From Neobacillus niacini (GTDB taxonomy: Bacteria > Bacillota > Bacilli > Bacillales > Cytobacillaceae), in contig NZ_JAUSZN010000001.1 in the NCBI RefSeq assembly GCF_030817595.1, positions 1,434,001-1,498,000 of the forward strand: a stretch of 64,000 nt of DNA. Reading direction: 5' to 3'. Positions 10,099 to 18,733 of the stretch are shown here, piece by piece (the first letter of the stretch is position 1; each line of letters starts with the position of its first letter). Both the position numbers and the translations under genes were made by a program. The notes beneath the pieces were generated by a model. That model worked only from the letters and a program-made list of their open reading frames with translations, was not told the DNA's origin and made no database searches.

Positions 10099-11319
10099 AT
10101 GAATGAGGGGAAAATCATTAAGTTTTATCGGGAAAAATACCAAATGACTCAAGAACAATTAGGAAAAGGGATATGTTCTGGAACCCATATTAGTAAAATT
10201 GAGCGTTTACATACTGAATATGCACCTGAAATTATCACCCTTTTATCCCAGAGACTAGGGATAAATATCGAAAATGAATTAATTAAGCTGAATACTATTA
10301 AAAATCGTTTAAATCATTGGCATGATGTTATTGTCATGCAATTATTTGATGAAATGAATCTTATTAATCATGAACTTGAGCAAGACGATTTAATTCAAAT
10401 CTCTGATTATATCAATCTTTACAAATTACTTAGGGTTAGATATTTACTCATGCATAATTTGACTGAAGAAGCATTAGAAATCATCAATGAACTCCAAAAA
10501 AAAGAACATAAATTATCATCCTATGAAGCTAATCTATTCAAACACGTTTTAGGAGTTTACTATTTAGCGAAACATGAAAATCTCAAAGCCATTCAAGTAT
10601 TAAAATCAATAAATGATACAGATTACACTAATAAGGAATATACCTATCATTTAGCAGTCGCCTATCATTTAAATGAATCACCAGTTATGGCTTATTTTTT
10701 TGCAGATAAATCGCGACAATTTTTTAAAGAAATTAATAACTATCTTAGAGTCATTGATGCCGAAATGCTTATGGCGATTCAAGTAAAAGATGATGGGGAT
10801 TTTAAAGAAACGATTTATAGGTTTGAAAGCTTAATCAAAAGCTGTGAACTTTGTCATTCACCTGATCGAAAGGCTAAGGTATTACACAACTTGGCTTTTG
10901 AATACTTTAGAAGAAAAAATTATGAATTAGCCCATAAATACTATAATGAGTCAATGAATCTTAAAAATAATGATTCAAGCCCTTACTTACTTTCTTTTGA
11001 AGGCTATATTAGGAGTGCATACTATGGGAGTTTACTTCCAAAAGACGAATTATTGCAATTGGCAAATGAAGGTCTCGAAAGAGCTCTAAAGAAAAATGAA
11101 CAATTATATATAAACTTATTTACTTTACTCAGTTATTTAATTCAAGATAAAGAACAGGAATACCATCAATACCTGTCCGAATATTCATTACCTTTGTTTA
11201 AAAAATTTGGTTTTGTTTATTTAATTAAACGTTCCGAAAAAGAATTATTTAATTATTGTTTTAATCAGAAAAAAACTCGTAGGGCATTAAAGATGGCACA
11301 TATCTTGATTAATCAATAA
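10099..11319 (+). CDS. XRE helix-turn-helix / TPR regulator (RRNPP-like)
   Basis: The first ~60 residues form an XRE-type HTH (GKIIKFYREKYQMTQEQLG, then GTHISKIERLHTEYAPEI). The remaining ~340 are helical with TPR-like repeats such as AKVLHNLAFEYFRRKNYELA. That is the architecture of RRNPP regulators (PlcR, NprR, Rgg-like), which bind short secreted peptides. The 406-residue length fits. ATG 10099 is chosen because AAAGGAG lies at 10082-10088; the longer open frame from 10024 has no ribosome site. It diverges from a secreted protease, the same kind of pairing as NprR with its protease target, so control of that protease is plausible. No convincing signalling-peptide gene was found next to it. 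It could instead be a peptide-independent XRE-TPR protein. Confidence 0.72.
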   Translation: MNEGKIIKFYREKYQMTQEQLGKGICSGTHISKIERLHTEYAPEIITLLSQRLGINIENELIKLNTIKNRLNHWHDVIVMQLFDEMNLINHELEQDDLIQISDYINLYKLLRVRYLLMHNLTEEALEIINELQKKEHKLSSYEANLFKHVLGVYYLAKHENLKAIQVLKSINDTDYTNKEYTYHLAVAYHLNESPVMAYFFADKSRQFFKEINNYLRVIDAEMLMAIQVKDDGDFKETIYRFESLIKSCELCHSPDRKAKVLHNLAFEYFRRKNYELAHKYYNESMNLKNNDSSPYLLSFEGYIRSAYYGSLLPKDELLQLANEGLERALKKNEQLYINLFTLLSYLIQDKEQEYHQYLSEYSLPLFKKFGFVYLIKRSEKELFNYCFNQKKTRRALKMAHILINQ

Positions 11320-11327
11320 ATAGAAAT

Positions 11328-11358
11328 GGCATGTCTCATTTAGCGACATGCCTCTTTT
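11328..11358 (+). terminator. Terminator of the XRE-TPR regulator gene
   Basis: GGCATGTC (11328-11335) pairs with GACATGCC (11345-11352), followed by TCTTTT, just after the stop codon at 11319. Confidence 0.85.
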
Positions 11359-11435
11359 ATCGAATCATTGTAACAAAGAAAAATACAGTAGTGGTTTGAT
11401 AGGATACATTTGGTTCTTTGAAAAATACATAACAA

Positions 11436-11463
11436 AAAGAGACCTTCAACCAAAGGTCTCTTT
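11436..11463. terminator. Second hairpin, possibly bidirectional terminator
   Basis: AAAGAGACCTT (11436-11446) and AAGGTCTCTTT (11453-11463) form a perfect 11-bp stem with a 6-nt loop. A-rich and T-rich flanks allow use on either strand. Confidence 0.6.
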
Positions 11464-11538
11464 ATCGTGGAATAGAGGAAATAAATGAGTTTTATAGTAC
11501 TTATTATTGATAATAAAGAGAAAAGGAGAAAATGAAAA

Positions 11539-12495
11539 TTGAGAGATCAAATAATCCCAGCGTTAATTGCTTTTGTAGTTGTTTCAATTTTATCTCCGCT
11601 ATTAATTACTGCATAGAGGAAACTTAGGCTCCTTCAACCGATAAGAAAAGAACTTCCTTCAGATCATCAGTTAAAAAAAGGCACTCCGTTAATGTTTGGA
11701 ATTATTCTTTTTGTAGGAATTATCGTATCAATTCTCTTTTCACCTACTCCATTGATGTATTTCTTGTCTATTACCTACATTCTTTTTAGTTTTGTTGGCT
11801 TTTTGGACGATTTTTGGAAAGCTTCTCGTCAAGATCCAGGAGGCGTATCGGGTAAGACCAAACTTATTTTTCAATTTATTTTTACGGGTACTTTGCTGTT
11901 TTACGTGATCAACGAACTAGGAATCGACACCAGCATTAATATTTTTAAAAATATTTCCTTGGATCTTCCAATGGTGTTATATGTCATTGTCATTACGTTA
12001 TTTGTCGTAGGTTCTGCAAATGCCATAAATTTCACGGATGGATTAGACGGTCTTTTAGGAGTTGTTGCAATCCCAACATACTTTTTCTTTTTTATGGTTT
12101 CAGACAGATCAGAGGTGCAAATTTTTTGTTTAATTATGATTGGATGTTTACTCGGCTTTCTCATTTATAATATATATCCAGCCAAAGCTTTTATGGGAGA
12201 TACGGGATCACTAGCTATAGGGGGATCGCTTTCATTTCTTGCTGTTCTTGAGAAAGTTGAAATATTAATTCCCATTTTATTCTTTATATATTTTGCTGAA
12301 CAACTTTCCGTTATTTTACAGGTTTCCTCATTTAAACTTACTCATAAGCGTATTTTCAAAATGACACCGATACACTATCACTTTGGCTTAAAATATGGGT
12401 GGTCCGAAACTACAATTGTCACGGTTTTTGGATTTATTTCTTGGTTTTGTGCTTTTATCTGTTTAGCTTATTGGAGATTTCTTCTATATCCATAA
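11539..12495 (+). pseudogene. MraY-like phospho-MurNAc-pentapeptide transferase paralogue with in-frame amber codon
   Basis: AAAAGGAG (11521-11528) is followed 10 nt later by TTG 11539, opening a frame that reads like the MraY amino end (helix 1, then ILSPLLITA). TAG at 11614-11616 interrupts it. The frame resumes as RKLRLLQPIRKELPSDHQLKKG and stays open to TAA 12493, 318 codons in all against 324 residues for Bacillus subtilis MraY. Family motifs are present: FVGFLDDFWK, NAINFTDGLDGL, FMGDTGSL. The histidine motif reads HYH instead of HHH. MraY moves phospho-MurNAc-pentapeptide to undecaprenyl phosphate at the membrane. Standing far from any division/cell-wall cluster, this is a divergent second copy. 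An internal ATG at 11692 would start after helix 1 and has no ribosome site. Confidence 0.8.
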
Positions 12496-12643
12496 ATAAC
12501 GTTATAATCATTCCAATGAATATTAATGGTAACCAGGCCATGCACAATGCAGAAAAGAAATACCAAGGTCGAAAATCTGCCACTGCATAAAATGATGTAC
12601 TAATCAAAACACCGATAATTAAATAAACGGAGAGAATCTCCAT
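12455..12643 (-). CDS. Small two-helix membrane protein (62 aa), unknown function
   Basis: The frame reads MEILSVYLIIGVLISTSFYA, then a second hydrophobic helix (CMAWLPLIFIGMIITLFMDI). The start at 12643 is favoured because AAAAAGGAG lies about 12 nt upstream. A longer reading from 12709 includes that Shine-Dalgarno sequence inside the coding region. Its 3' end overlaps the end of the convergent MraY-like gene by 41 bp. No family is recognised. Confidence 0.5.
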   Translation of the reverse strand: MEILSVYLIIGVLISTSFYAVADFRPWYFFSALCMAWLPLIFIGMIITLFMDIEEISNKLNR

Positions 12644-12730
12644 TTTGTCATCGAACTCCTTTTTAATATTATAAAAAGGTGCACTCATGAGGGTACTACA
12701 TTTTGGCATAATATTAAGATTTTTTATGTT

Positions 12731-12759
12731 AAAACGATCTTCGAATTGAAGATCGTTTT
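12731..12759. terminator. Perfect 12-bp hairpin, likely terminator
   Basis: AAAACGATCTTC (12731-12742) and GAAGATCGTTTT (12748-12759) form a perfect stem with a 5-nt loop. It lies upstream of the small membrane-protein gene and past the end of the MraY-like gene, whose transcription it could end. Confidence 0.6.
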
Positions 12760-13058
12760 ATGTATGAACTTTACATACAATGCAGCCCGTATTAAATTAA
12801 AAAAGTAGATGAATTTCTTTGTTCTTCAACGAAATTGCCCGATTGCTGATTAATCAATTTAGAAAGAAAAAACGGCCATTTAAAATTGAAAAGCACTAAA
12901 TTCATTTTCTGAATTCTAAAATATATAAATATATTACATAATGCCCTATTCAACAGTTGAATAGAGCATTCTTTATATTCTTTTACCAAAATAATCAAAT
13001 AAAGAATAAATTTCCTCATTTTACACATAATTAGAAAAAACATTTTAGAGGGATATAT
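12760..13058. other. Intergenic stretch before the germination operon, with an inverted repeat
   Basis: No gene is supported. An inverted repeat at 12940-12970 (AATGC.CTATTCAA against TTGAATAG.GCATT, 13 pairs with one mismatch and a 3-nt loop) is followed by a T-rich run and could stop transcription before the germination operon. The 83-codon minus-strand frame across it has no ribosome site and low-complexity content. Confidence 0.45.
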
Positions 13059-14555
13059 ATGAACTTAAAAAATGGCGATAAGGACAAAGGCGAAGGCTCC
13101 AATAAAAAATACGATCCAAATTGGCTTGAACGATTATCAAAATCGAATGATTTCGTTCACGAGCATACATCATTAAAAGACGAAGCACCATTTTGGATAT
13201 CATATTATCGCACCCTCATTTCATCAGACATTTTACATAAGGATGTCCTGCCCTATTTACATGAACATCTTTCACTAGAAGAACTAAAAAGTAGAATCCC
13301 TGTTCAAGAGATTATTTTTACAAAGGATGAGGATAAAATCATCCAAAATATTCTGAATGGGTCCTTAGCTATTCAAAAGTATCAATTTGATGAAAATTGT
13401 TTATTAATCAATATTGCGAACAGTAAATTTCGAGATGTCGGCATGGCAACTATGGAATCCTCGGCACTAGGACCACAGGCTGGGTTTATTGAAGAATTAG
13501 ACATAAATATCAATCTTATTCGAAAAAGATTGCCTGTTCCGGAACTGCTCGTCAAAGATATGAAGGTTGGAGAGCTATCGAAAACAAGAGTTGCAGTACT
13601 TTACATGGATGGAATTGCTGATCCTGAAAATGTAAACACGGTCACCCAAAGAATAAACGATATTCAATATGACCATATACAGGACAGCTCTTATATCGCT
13701 TCGATGATTGAGGACAATTCTAATTCTTTGTTTCCACAATCGATATCAACGGAAAGGGCTGACCGAGTTGCTGCTGGATTAACAGAAGGAAAAATAATCA
13801 TTGCAGTAGATGGTTCACCGAATCTTGTCATTCTTCCCGTCACCTTAATGGAATCTTTTATTGCAATGGAAGATTATAGTTATACCTGGATCATTTCCAA
13901 TTTCTTTCGGTTATTACGATTTACTGCCATGTTTATCTCGACAATGATAACCCCAATGTATGTAGCCATTATGACCTATCATTATGAATTGATTCCGACC
14001 CGTTTACTTGAGACGCTAGTTGGCTCAAGGGCAGCCGTTCCTTTTCCTCCATTCTTAGAAGCGCTTTTTTTAGAATTGATGATTGAAATGGTAAAAGAGG
14101 CTGGAATCCGTCTACCGCTTAAAATTGGACAATCCCTCGGTGTTGTAGGCGGTATTGTAATCGGGCAAGCTGTGGTGGAAGCCGGATTAACTAGCAATGT
14201 ATTGCTTATTTTAGTAGGACTCGGATCTTTGGCTTCCTACACCTCACCTGTATATAAATTTAGTAATACGATTCGGTTTATCAAGTTTCCTATTATTTTT
14301 CTTGCCCAATGGTTTGGTTTGCTTGGAGTGTTTTTAGCCTTCCAAATTACACTTATCCATTTACTGCGGTTAACATCACTTGGGCGACCTTATTTAAGCC
14401 AGTACCCAATCCGGAATACTTCCTTTCAAGATTTATGGGTAAGGCTCCCTTTTTCCATGCAAAAAGAAAATCCAACAACCTTGAGACCTCAAAAGAAGTG
14501 GAAATCAACTGGTACAGGAAAAAAAACGGGGCCGGTGAACGATTTTTATGAATAA
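13059..14555 (+). CDS. GerA-type spore germination receptor subunit A (GerKA/GerAA family)
   Basis: The 498-residue product has a long hydrophilic N-terminal half typical of GerA A-subunits (ISYYRTLISSDILHKDV, then the family blocks VAVLYMDGIADPENV and TEGKIIIAVDGSPNLVILPV). It is followed by membrane helices from about residue 285 and by FPPFLEALFLELMIEMVKEA. A-subunits sit in the spore inner membrane as part of the nutrient receptor that triggers release of cations and dipicolinate. It is the first of three genes in the order A-B-C; the B gene starts 21 bp downstream. ATG 13059 follows an AGAGGG-like site. Such operons are usually expressed in the forespore by sigma-G, but I did not identify that promoter. 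The germinant cannot be predicted. Confidence 0.93.
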   Translation: MNLKNGDKDKGEGSNKKYDPNWLERLSKSNDFVHEHTSLKDEAPFWISYYRTLISSDILHKDVLPYLHEHLSLEELKSRIPVQEIIFTKDEDKIIQNILNGSLAIQKYQFDENCLLINIANSKFRDVGMATMESSALGPQAGFIEELDININLIRKRLPVPELLVKDMKVGELSKTRVAVLYMDGIADPENVNTVTQRINDIQYDHIQDSSYIASMIEDNSNSLFPQSISTERADRVAAGLTEGKIIIAVDGSPNLVILPVTLMESFIAMEDYSYTWIISNFFRLLRFTAMFISTMITPMYVAIMTYHYELIPTRLLETLVGSRAAVPFPPFLEALFLELMIEMVKEAGIRLPLKIGQSLGVVGGIVIGQAVVEAGLTSNVLLILVGLGSLASYTSPVYKFSNTIRFIKFPIIFLAQWFGLLGVFLAFQITLIHLLRLTSLGRPYLSQYPIRNTSFQDLWVRLPFSMQKENPTTLRPQKKWKSTGTGKKTGPVNDFYE

Positions 14556-14576
14556 ATCGTAAAGGGGAAAAACAAT

Positions 14577-15662
14577 TTGCAAGCCAATATTAGACATCAA
14601 GTTTCTCCCTATTTAGTCTTCTTTCTCATTTATAATTCGCAGGTTGGTATTGGCATTTTAAGTTTTCAAAGGACCATTGCTGCGAAAGCAGGATATGATG
14701 CCTGGATTGGTGTTTTAGCTGCTGGGTGTGTAGTGCAAGTATATATATGGGTGATGTACAAACTTTTGGGAAAAGCCGATGGAGATATTATCGATGTTCA
14801 TACCACTATTTTTGGAAATGTACTAGGCAAATTTATTAGCTTCTTTATCATGATTTATTATTGGTTAGCAAGTGTTTCTGTTTTAATTGGGTTTATAGAG
14901 ATCATTCAAGTATGGATGTTTCCTACTATGCCTTCATGGATTCTTTCTACTTTAATTTTAATATCCGTGTATTATTGTGTTTCTGGAGGATTTCGGGTTA
15001 TTGCCGGCATGTCTTTTTTATCGTTTGTTTTTCCGCAAATCTTGCTTATCGCCCTTTTTATTTTCCCGTTAAAATATGCACACTTTTCAAATTTGCTGCC
15101 GATCATGAACCATTCCTTTATGGACATGGTGGACTCCATCAAAAGCTCGATTTATTCAATAGCGGGAACTGAGGCCTTGTTGATGTACTATCCATTTATA
15201 AGAGATCCTAAAGCCTCAAAAAAATTCGCTCATTTAGGTGTTTTATTTACTACTATACTGTATATGATTTCTACTATTGTTTCCTTTACCTTTTTTAGTG
15301 AAAATCAGTTAAAAACAACAATTTGGCCTGAACTTTCTTTAACAAAAACAGTTACGCTGCCTTTCTTGGAACGATTTGAATACCTATATATATCCATGTA
15401 TTTGATTATCATTAGTGCTTTAATCGCACTTTTTTTATGGTGCTCCAGCAGAGGTTTAAAGATCATTTTTAACAGGAAGCAAAAGTATACATTGCTCCTT
15501 CTTTGCCTCTTAAGTATTATCCTTTGTCATTTTAACGGTTCCTTCAAAGATATGCTGAATAAATATATCATTCAAATAAATTTATGGATATTTTACGGAT
15601 ATATCCCCATACTCTTACTTGTTTTAAGTTTTATAAAAAGGGGTAAGCAAAATGATGAATAG
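14577..15662 (+). CDS. GerA-type spore germination receptor subunit B (GerKB/GerAB family permease)
   Basis: The 361-residue protein is hydrophobic throughout, with about ten predicted membrane helices. It begins HQVSPYLVFFLIYNSQVGIG, the first-helix pattern of the GerAB/endospore permease family (APC superfamily). B-subunits are the likely germinant-binding component. The TTG start at 14577 is supported by AAAGGGG at 14561-14567. The stop TAG (15660-15662) overlaps the start of the C gene by 11 bp, which suggests translational coupling. This TAG is plainly a working stop codon, which matters for the amber-interrupted genes elsewhere in the window. Confidence 0.93.
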   Translation: MQANIRHQVSPYLVFFLIYNSQVGIGILSFQRTIAAKAGYDAWIGVLAAGCVVQVYIWVMYKLLGKADGDIIDVHTTIFGNVLGKFISFFIMIYYWLASVSVLIGFIEIIQVWMFPTMPSWILSTLILISVYYCVSGGFRVIAGMSFLSFVFPQILLIALFIFPLKYAHFSNLLPIMNHSFMDMVDSIKSSIYSIAGTEALLMYYPFIRDPKASKKFAHLGVLFTTILYMISTIVSFTFFSENQLKTTIWPELSLTKTVTLPFLERFEYLYISMYLIIISALIALFLWCSSRGLKIIFNRKQKYTLLLLCLLSIILCHFNGSFKDMLNKYIIQINLWIFYGYIPILLLVLSFIKRGKQNDE

Positions 15663-16734
15663 GTCAGCGTTTTGTTTGTTTCTAATTTTATTATTATCAG
15701 GGTGCAGCTTTCTCCCTACCGACATTGTCAATGAAATCGATATGATTCAGGGTGTAGGGTATGATCTGGCCGAAAAAAAGAACATAAAGGGAACGATTGT
15801 ATTTCCTAGTTTTAAAAAAGACAAAACGTCTTCTACAGAAGTCAGAACAGCTATAGGGGAATCCAGTAAAGAGATTCGTACGATCTTAAATAACGAAACT
15901 CGTTACCCATTGGAAAGTGGTCAGCTTCGCGTAGCTCTTTATAGCAAAAAAATGGCAAAGAAAGGGATAAATGATTTTGTAGATACCTTAAATCGTGATC
16001 CGGCTATTGGGAGCCTTGTTCAATTGGCAATTGTTGATGGTACTGCGAATGAATTATTAAAAATGAAGAAATATAAAAATGAGAATGTTTCCATTCATCT
16101 CCAAGAATTGCTGAAACAAAATATGACAACGGGACTACTTCCTCAAACTAATTTACAATCCTTTTTATTTCAATTATTTCAAACCGGACAGGATCCTTAT
16201 TTACCTTTAATTAAAAAGGAAAACGATAACATTAGGATTACTGGCATGGCAATTTTTAAGTATGATCAATATGTTACATCCATTTCAATGAAGGATCTTT
16301 ATATTTTTACCGCGTTGGTTGATAAAAACAGGACTGGTTTGCGCCAGTTTATAGTAGAAAATCATGATAAGGTTGTTCTTGAAACGATCGATTCAAAAGC
16401 AAAGTACAAAGTAAAAATTGTACACGGTAAACCAGAATTTACAATTCATCTAAAAATGCGAACAAAACTTCAAGAGTTTGCACCCTCAGCGAAAAAAAGA
16501 CAGTCTTTTGATAAGAAAAAATATATAAAAAAGGTTGAACAGCAATTAGAAAAAAATGTCTTAACCATCGTCTCCCAATTTCAAAAGCATCATGCTGACC
16601 CTTTAGGTTTAGGAGCAAAATATAAAGAACACTACCGCGACTTTAATGAAAAACAATGGAATCAGGATTATCCCAACGTAAAAATTCATGTAAATGTAAA
16701 TTTAGAAATCGTACAAACCGGATCAGTTGATTGA
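15652..16734 (+). CDS. GerA-type spore germination receptor lipoprotein, subunit C (GerKC/GerAC family)
   Basis: The product starts MMNRSAFCLFLILLLSGCSF, a lipoprotein signal with lipobox LSGC. The Ger(x)C family opening EIDMIQGVGYDLAEKKNIKG follows. At 360 residues it has normal length. C-subunits are anchored by diacylglycerol to the outer face of the spore inner membrane and are needed for receptor function. ATG 15652 lies inside the end of the B gene. A strong terminator at 16767 closes the operon. Confidence 0.93.
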   Translation: MMNRSAFCLFLILLLSGCSFLPTDIVNEIDMIQGVGYDLAEKKNIKGTIVFPSFKKDKTSSTEVRTAIGESSKEIRTILNNETRYPLESGQLRVALYSKKMAKKGINDFVDTLNRDPAIGSLVQLAIVDGTANELLKMKKYKNENVSIHLQELLKQNMTTGLLPQTNLQSFLFQLFQTGQDPYLPLIKKENDNIRITGMAIFKYDQYVTSISMKDLYIFTALVDKNRTGLRQFIVENHDKVVLETIDSKAKYKVKIVHGKPEFTIHLKMRTKLQEFAPSAKKRQSFDKKKYIKKVEQQLEKNVLTIVSQFQKHHADPLGLGAKYKEHYRDFNEKQWNQDYPNVKIHVNVNLEIVQTGSVD

Positions 16735-16766
16735 AGAAAAAGCCATAGTTCAAGTAAAACTTCCTT

Positions 16767-16808
16767 TAGTAGTGCCGACCAATGCTTTGGTTAACACTAC
16801 TATTTTTT
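16767..16808 (+). terminator. Terminator of the germination operon
   Basis: TAGTAGTG (16767-16774) pairs with CACTACTA (16795-16802), with an inner ACCAA/TTGGT stem, then TTTTTT. It begins about 30 bp after the C-subunit gene. Confidence 0.88.
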
Positions 16809-17181
16809 ATATAGTAGACAATGGGGTGTGTTGATTTAATTATAAATATATATTTATTTATATAAATCTGTTTTGCTTAGTTTACAAGCGGCAGTATGTT
16901 AATTGATTCAATTTGTTTATGATTTATTGGTGCTGTTGCCTGTTACCCTCCCCCTACTCTTTACTAAATAACTAAGCCTAGTGGAAAAAAACTAAATGGT
17001 TCCGTTTTTTTGAGGTGCTTTTCTAAAAATCCTTGCTGACTTGGCCGTCGTTTTAAGATCGTTATTGGTATATAAATAAGCAAAACTCGCCATAATTGGC
17101 GAGTGTCTTTATTAGGAATACCTAAAACTTATTTTAACTAAAGCACCTTTTTCGTATATTATTTAGCTTTGAAAGGAATTT
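16809..17181. other. Intergenic stretch, no gene seen
   Basis: AT-rich DNA with no supported reading frame. The only clear element is a short hairpin, ACTCGCC (17085-17091) against GGCGAGT (17098-17104). Read on the minus strand it is followed by TTTTG and may terminate the carboxypeptidase gene. Confidence 0.5.
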
Positions 17182-18507
17182 TTATGAACCTTGTTTTACC
17201 AATAGTCCCTTGTGGAACTCTTCAAGTGTGATTCCCTGTTTCATAATTTCTGTTGCGACATCTTTTCCGACATATCGAAGATGCCATGGTTCATATTGAT
17301 ACCCAGTTATGGATTCTTTTCCTTTTGGGTACCGTATAATGAACCCATATTCAGCTGCATGAAGTTGCAGCCATTTTGCTTCTTGTGTGTTCTGAAAACA
17401 AGATGTTGCTGCACATGCTGCACTACTGTTTCCCACATCAATTGCGAGTCCGGTTTCATGTTCACTTGTGCCAGGGATCGCACTATACATACGAGCTTTT
17501 TCATACCCATCTTGTTTTACGTATGATTCAAATAACGAAACTTGTGTCTGGTGCGAACGGTAACCAGAAACACCAACAATCGTGTACCCTGCTTTTTTTG
17601 CATCACGCACTAATGTTTGAATGGCAACGGCCGCTTCTTCTCGTAATTTTTGTTTTTCTGTGCTATTCGTAAATGGAAACGAAATACCTGAATCGATTAA
17701 ATTTTTCGGCACAAAATTTACCGGCAATTTGTTCTGTTTATTAATTAATACAGCAAGATCATCCGGTTTTGCCACCACAGGAATCACTTCTTCTTCCCAT
17801 TTTTCCTTATTCTTGATTTTCACGTACTGACTGCTTACATACGCTTTTTTCTCTTTATAAAGGATTTGATACCATCCTGTCCCTGTTGCACTCACTACGT
17901 CTACTCGTTCACCTTTTTTGATAGCCCCTAAAATGGCGTATTTCGTGGAAGGTCCTGTTCGTACATTCAAATTATCGGTTGTTTCATAGGTTATTTCTTC
18001 CAATTGTTCGTTTATCATGATTTTCACGTACTGACTGCTTACGTACGCTATTTTCTCTTTATAGAGGATTTGATACCATCCTGTCCCTGTTGCACTTGTT
18101 ACGTCAACTGGTTCGCCTTTTTTGATAACCCCTAAAATGGCGTATTTCGCGGAAGGTCCTGTTCTTACATTCAAATTAGCGGTTGTTTCATAGTTTTTTC
18201 CTTCCGATTGTTCGTTTATCATGATTTTCACGTACTGACTGCTTACATACGCTATTTTCTCTTTATAAAGGATTTGGTACCATCCTGTTCCTGCTGCACT
18301 CACTACGTCTACTCGTTCACCTTTTTTGATAACCCCTAAAATGGAATATTTCGTGGAAGGTCCTGTTCTTACATTCAAATTAGCGGTTGTTTCATAGTTG
18401 TTTTCTCCTGCGATTGCTTTTTGAATAAAGGACGTTTCACTAAAACCGGCGAACGATAGAATAATAACAATGAATAATAACGAAATCTTCTTTTTAAATT
18501 GTTGCAT
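17182..18507 (-). CDS. Secreted D-alanyl-D-alanine carboxypeptidase (VanY family) with three SH3 repeats
   Basis: A signal peptide (about residues 1-33) precedes three nearly identical 68-residue bacterial SH3 (SH3_3) repeats, about residues 37-240, each with the core LNVRTGPSTKYSILGVIKKG. The C-terminal VanY domain shows SGYRSHQTQ, the zinc motif SEHETGLAIDV and the catalytic EPWHLRYVG. The enzyme trims the terminal D-Ala of peptidoglycan stem peptides, and the SH3 modules should bind the wall. The neighbours sigV/rsiV and a decayed second VanY gene suggest a wall-stress setting. The start at 18507 is taken because of a GGGGAG site just upstream. The near-identity of the repeats at DNA level implies recent duplication or gene conversion. 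Confidence 0.93.
   Translation of the reverse strand: MQQFKKKISLLFIVIILSFAGFSETSFIQKAIAGENNYETTANLNVRTGPSTKYSILGVIKKGERVDVVSAAGTGWYQILYKEKIAYVSSQYVKIMINEQSEGKNYETTANLNVRTGPSAKYAILGVIKKGEPVDVTSATGTGWYQILYKEKIAYVSSQYVKIMINEQLEEITYETTDNLNVRTGPSTKYAILGAIKKGERVDVVSATGTGWYQILYKEKKAYVSSQYVKIKNKEKWEEEVIPVVAKPDDLAVLINKQNKLPVNFVPKNLIDSGISFPFTNSTEKQKLREEAAVAIQTLVRDAKKAGYTIVGVSGYRSHQTQVSLFESYVKQDGYEKARMYSAIPGTSEHETGLAIDVGNSSAACAATSCFQNTQEAKWLQLHAAEYGFIIRYPKGKESITGYQYEPWHLRYVGKDVATEIMKQGITLEEFHKGLLVKQGS
17788..18399 (-). repeat. Three tandem 204-bp repeats encoding SH3 modules
   Basis: Three in-frame units of 204 bp (68 codons) inside the carboxypeptidase gene differ by only a few residues, for example S/A in RTGPSTKY and R/P in KKGERVDV. 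The high DNA identity makes this tract prone to copy-number change. Confidence 0.9.
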
Positions 18508-18733
18508 CCCTGACTCTCCCCTTTTGTCGTCTATATTGTTGCCTCACCATACTTAGACGTACCAAAGGATGAGAAAAGTTTGCAATAAATGAGTAATATT
18601 TCAATTCTTTAACTCATTTTCGGAAAACCTTATTTTCATTCAAGAAATCATGATTGCTTTACAAGATAAATTACAAGAAAAGTTAACTTTTTTCCCTTTT
18701 CACTTATTAAAGTAAATTTAAAAACTAATATTT

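Noticed and set aside
11333..11401. 22-codon frame after the XRE-TPR gene as its signalling peptide
   Set aside because: It lies across the terminator hairpin, has no ribosome site and lacks a signal-peptide-like N terminus.
885..11616. Genome-level recoding of UAG as an amino acid, to explain two amber-interrupted genes
   Set aside because: TAG is the natural stop of the germination B-subunit gene (15660), sigV (19614), LysR (22096) and the 55-residue gene (55818), where readthrough would run into overlapping or following genes. Independent nonsense mutations are simpler.
12792..13043. 83-codon minus-strand frame
   Set aside because: AT-rich low-complexity frame across an inverted repeat, without a ribosome site.
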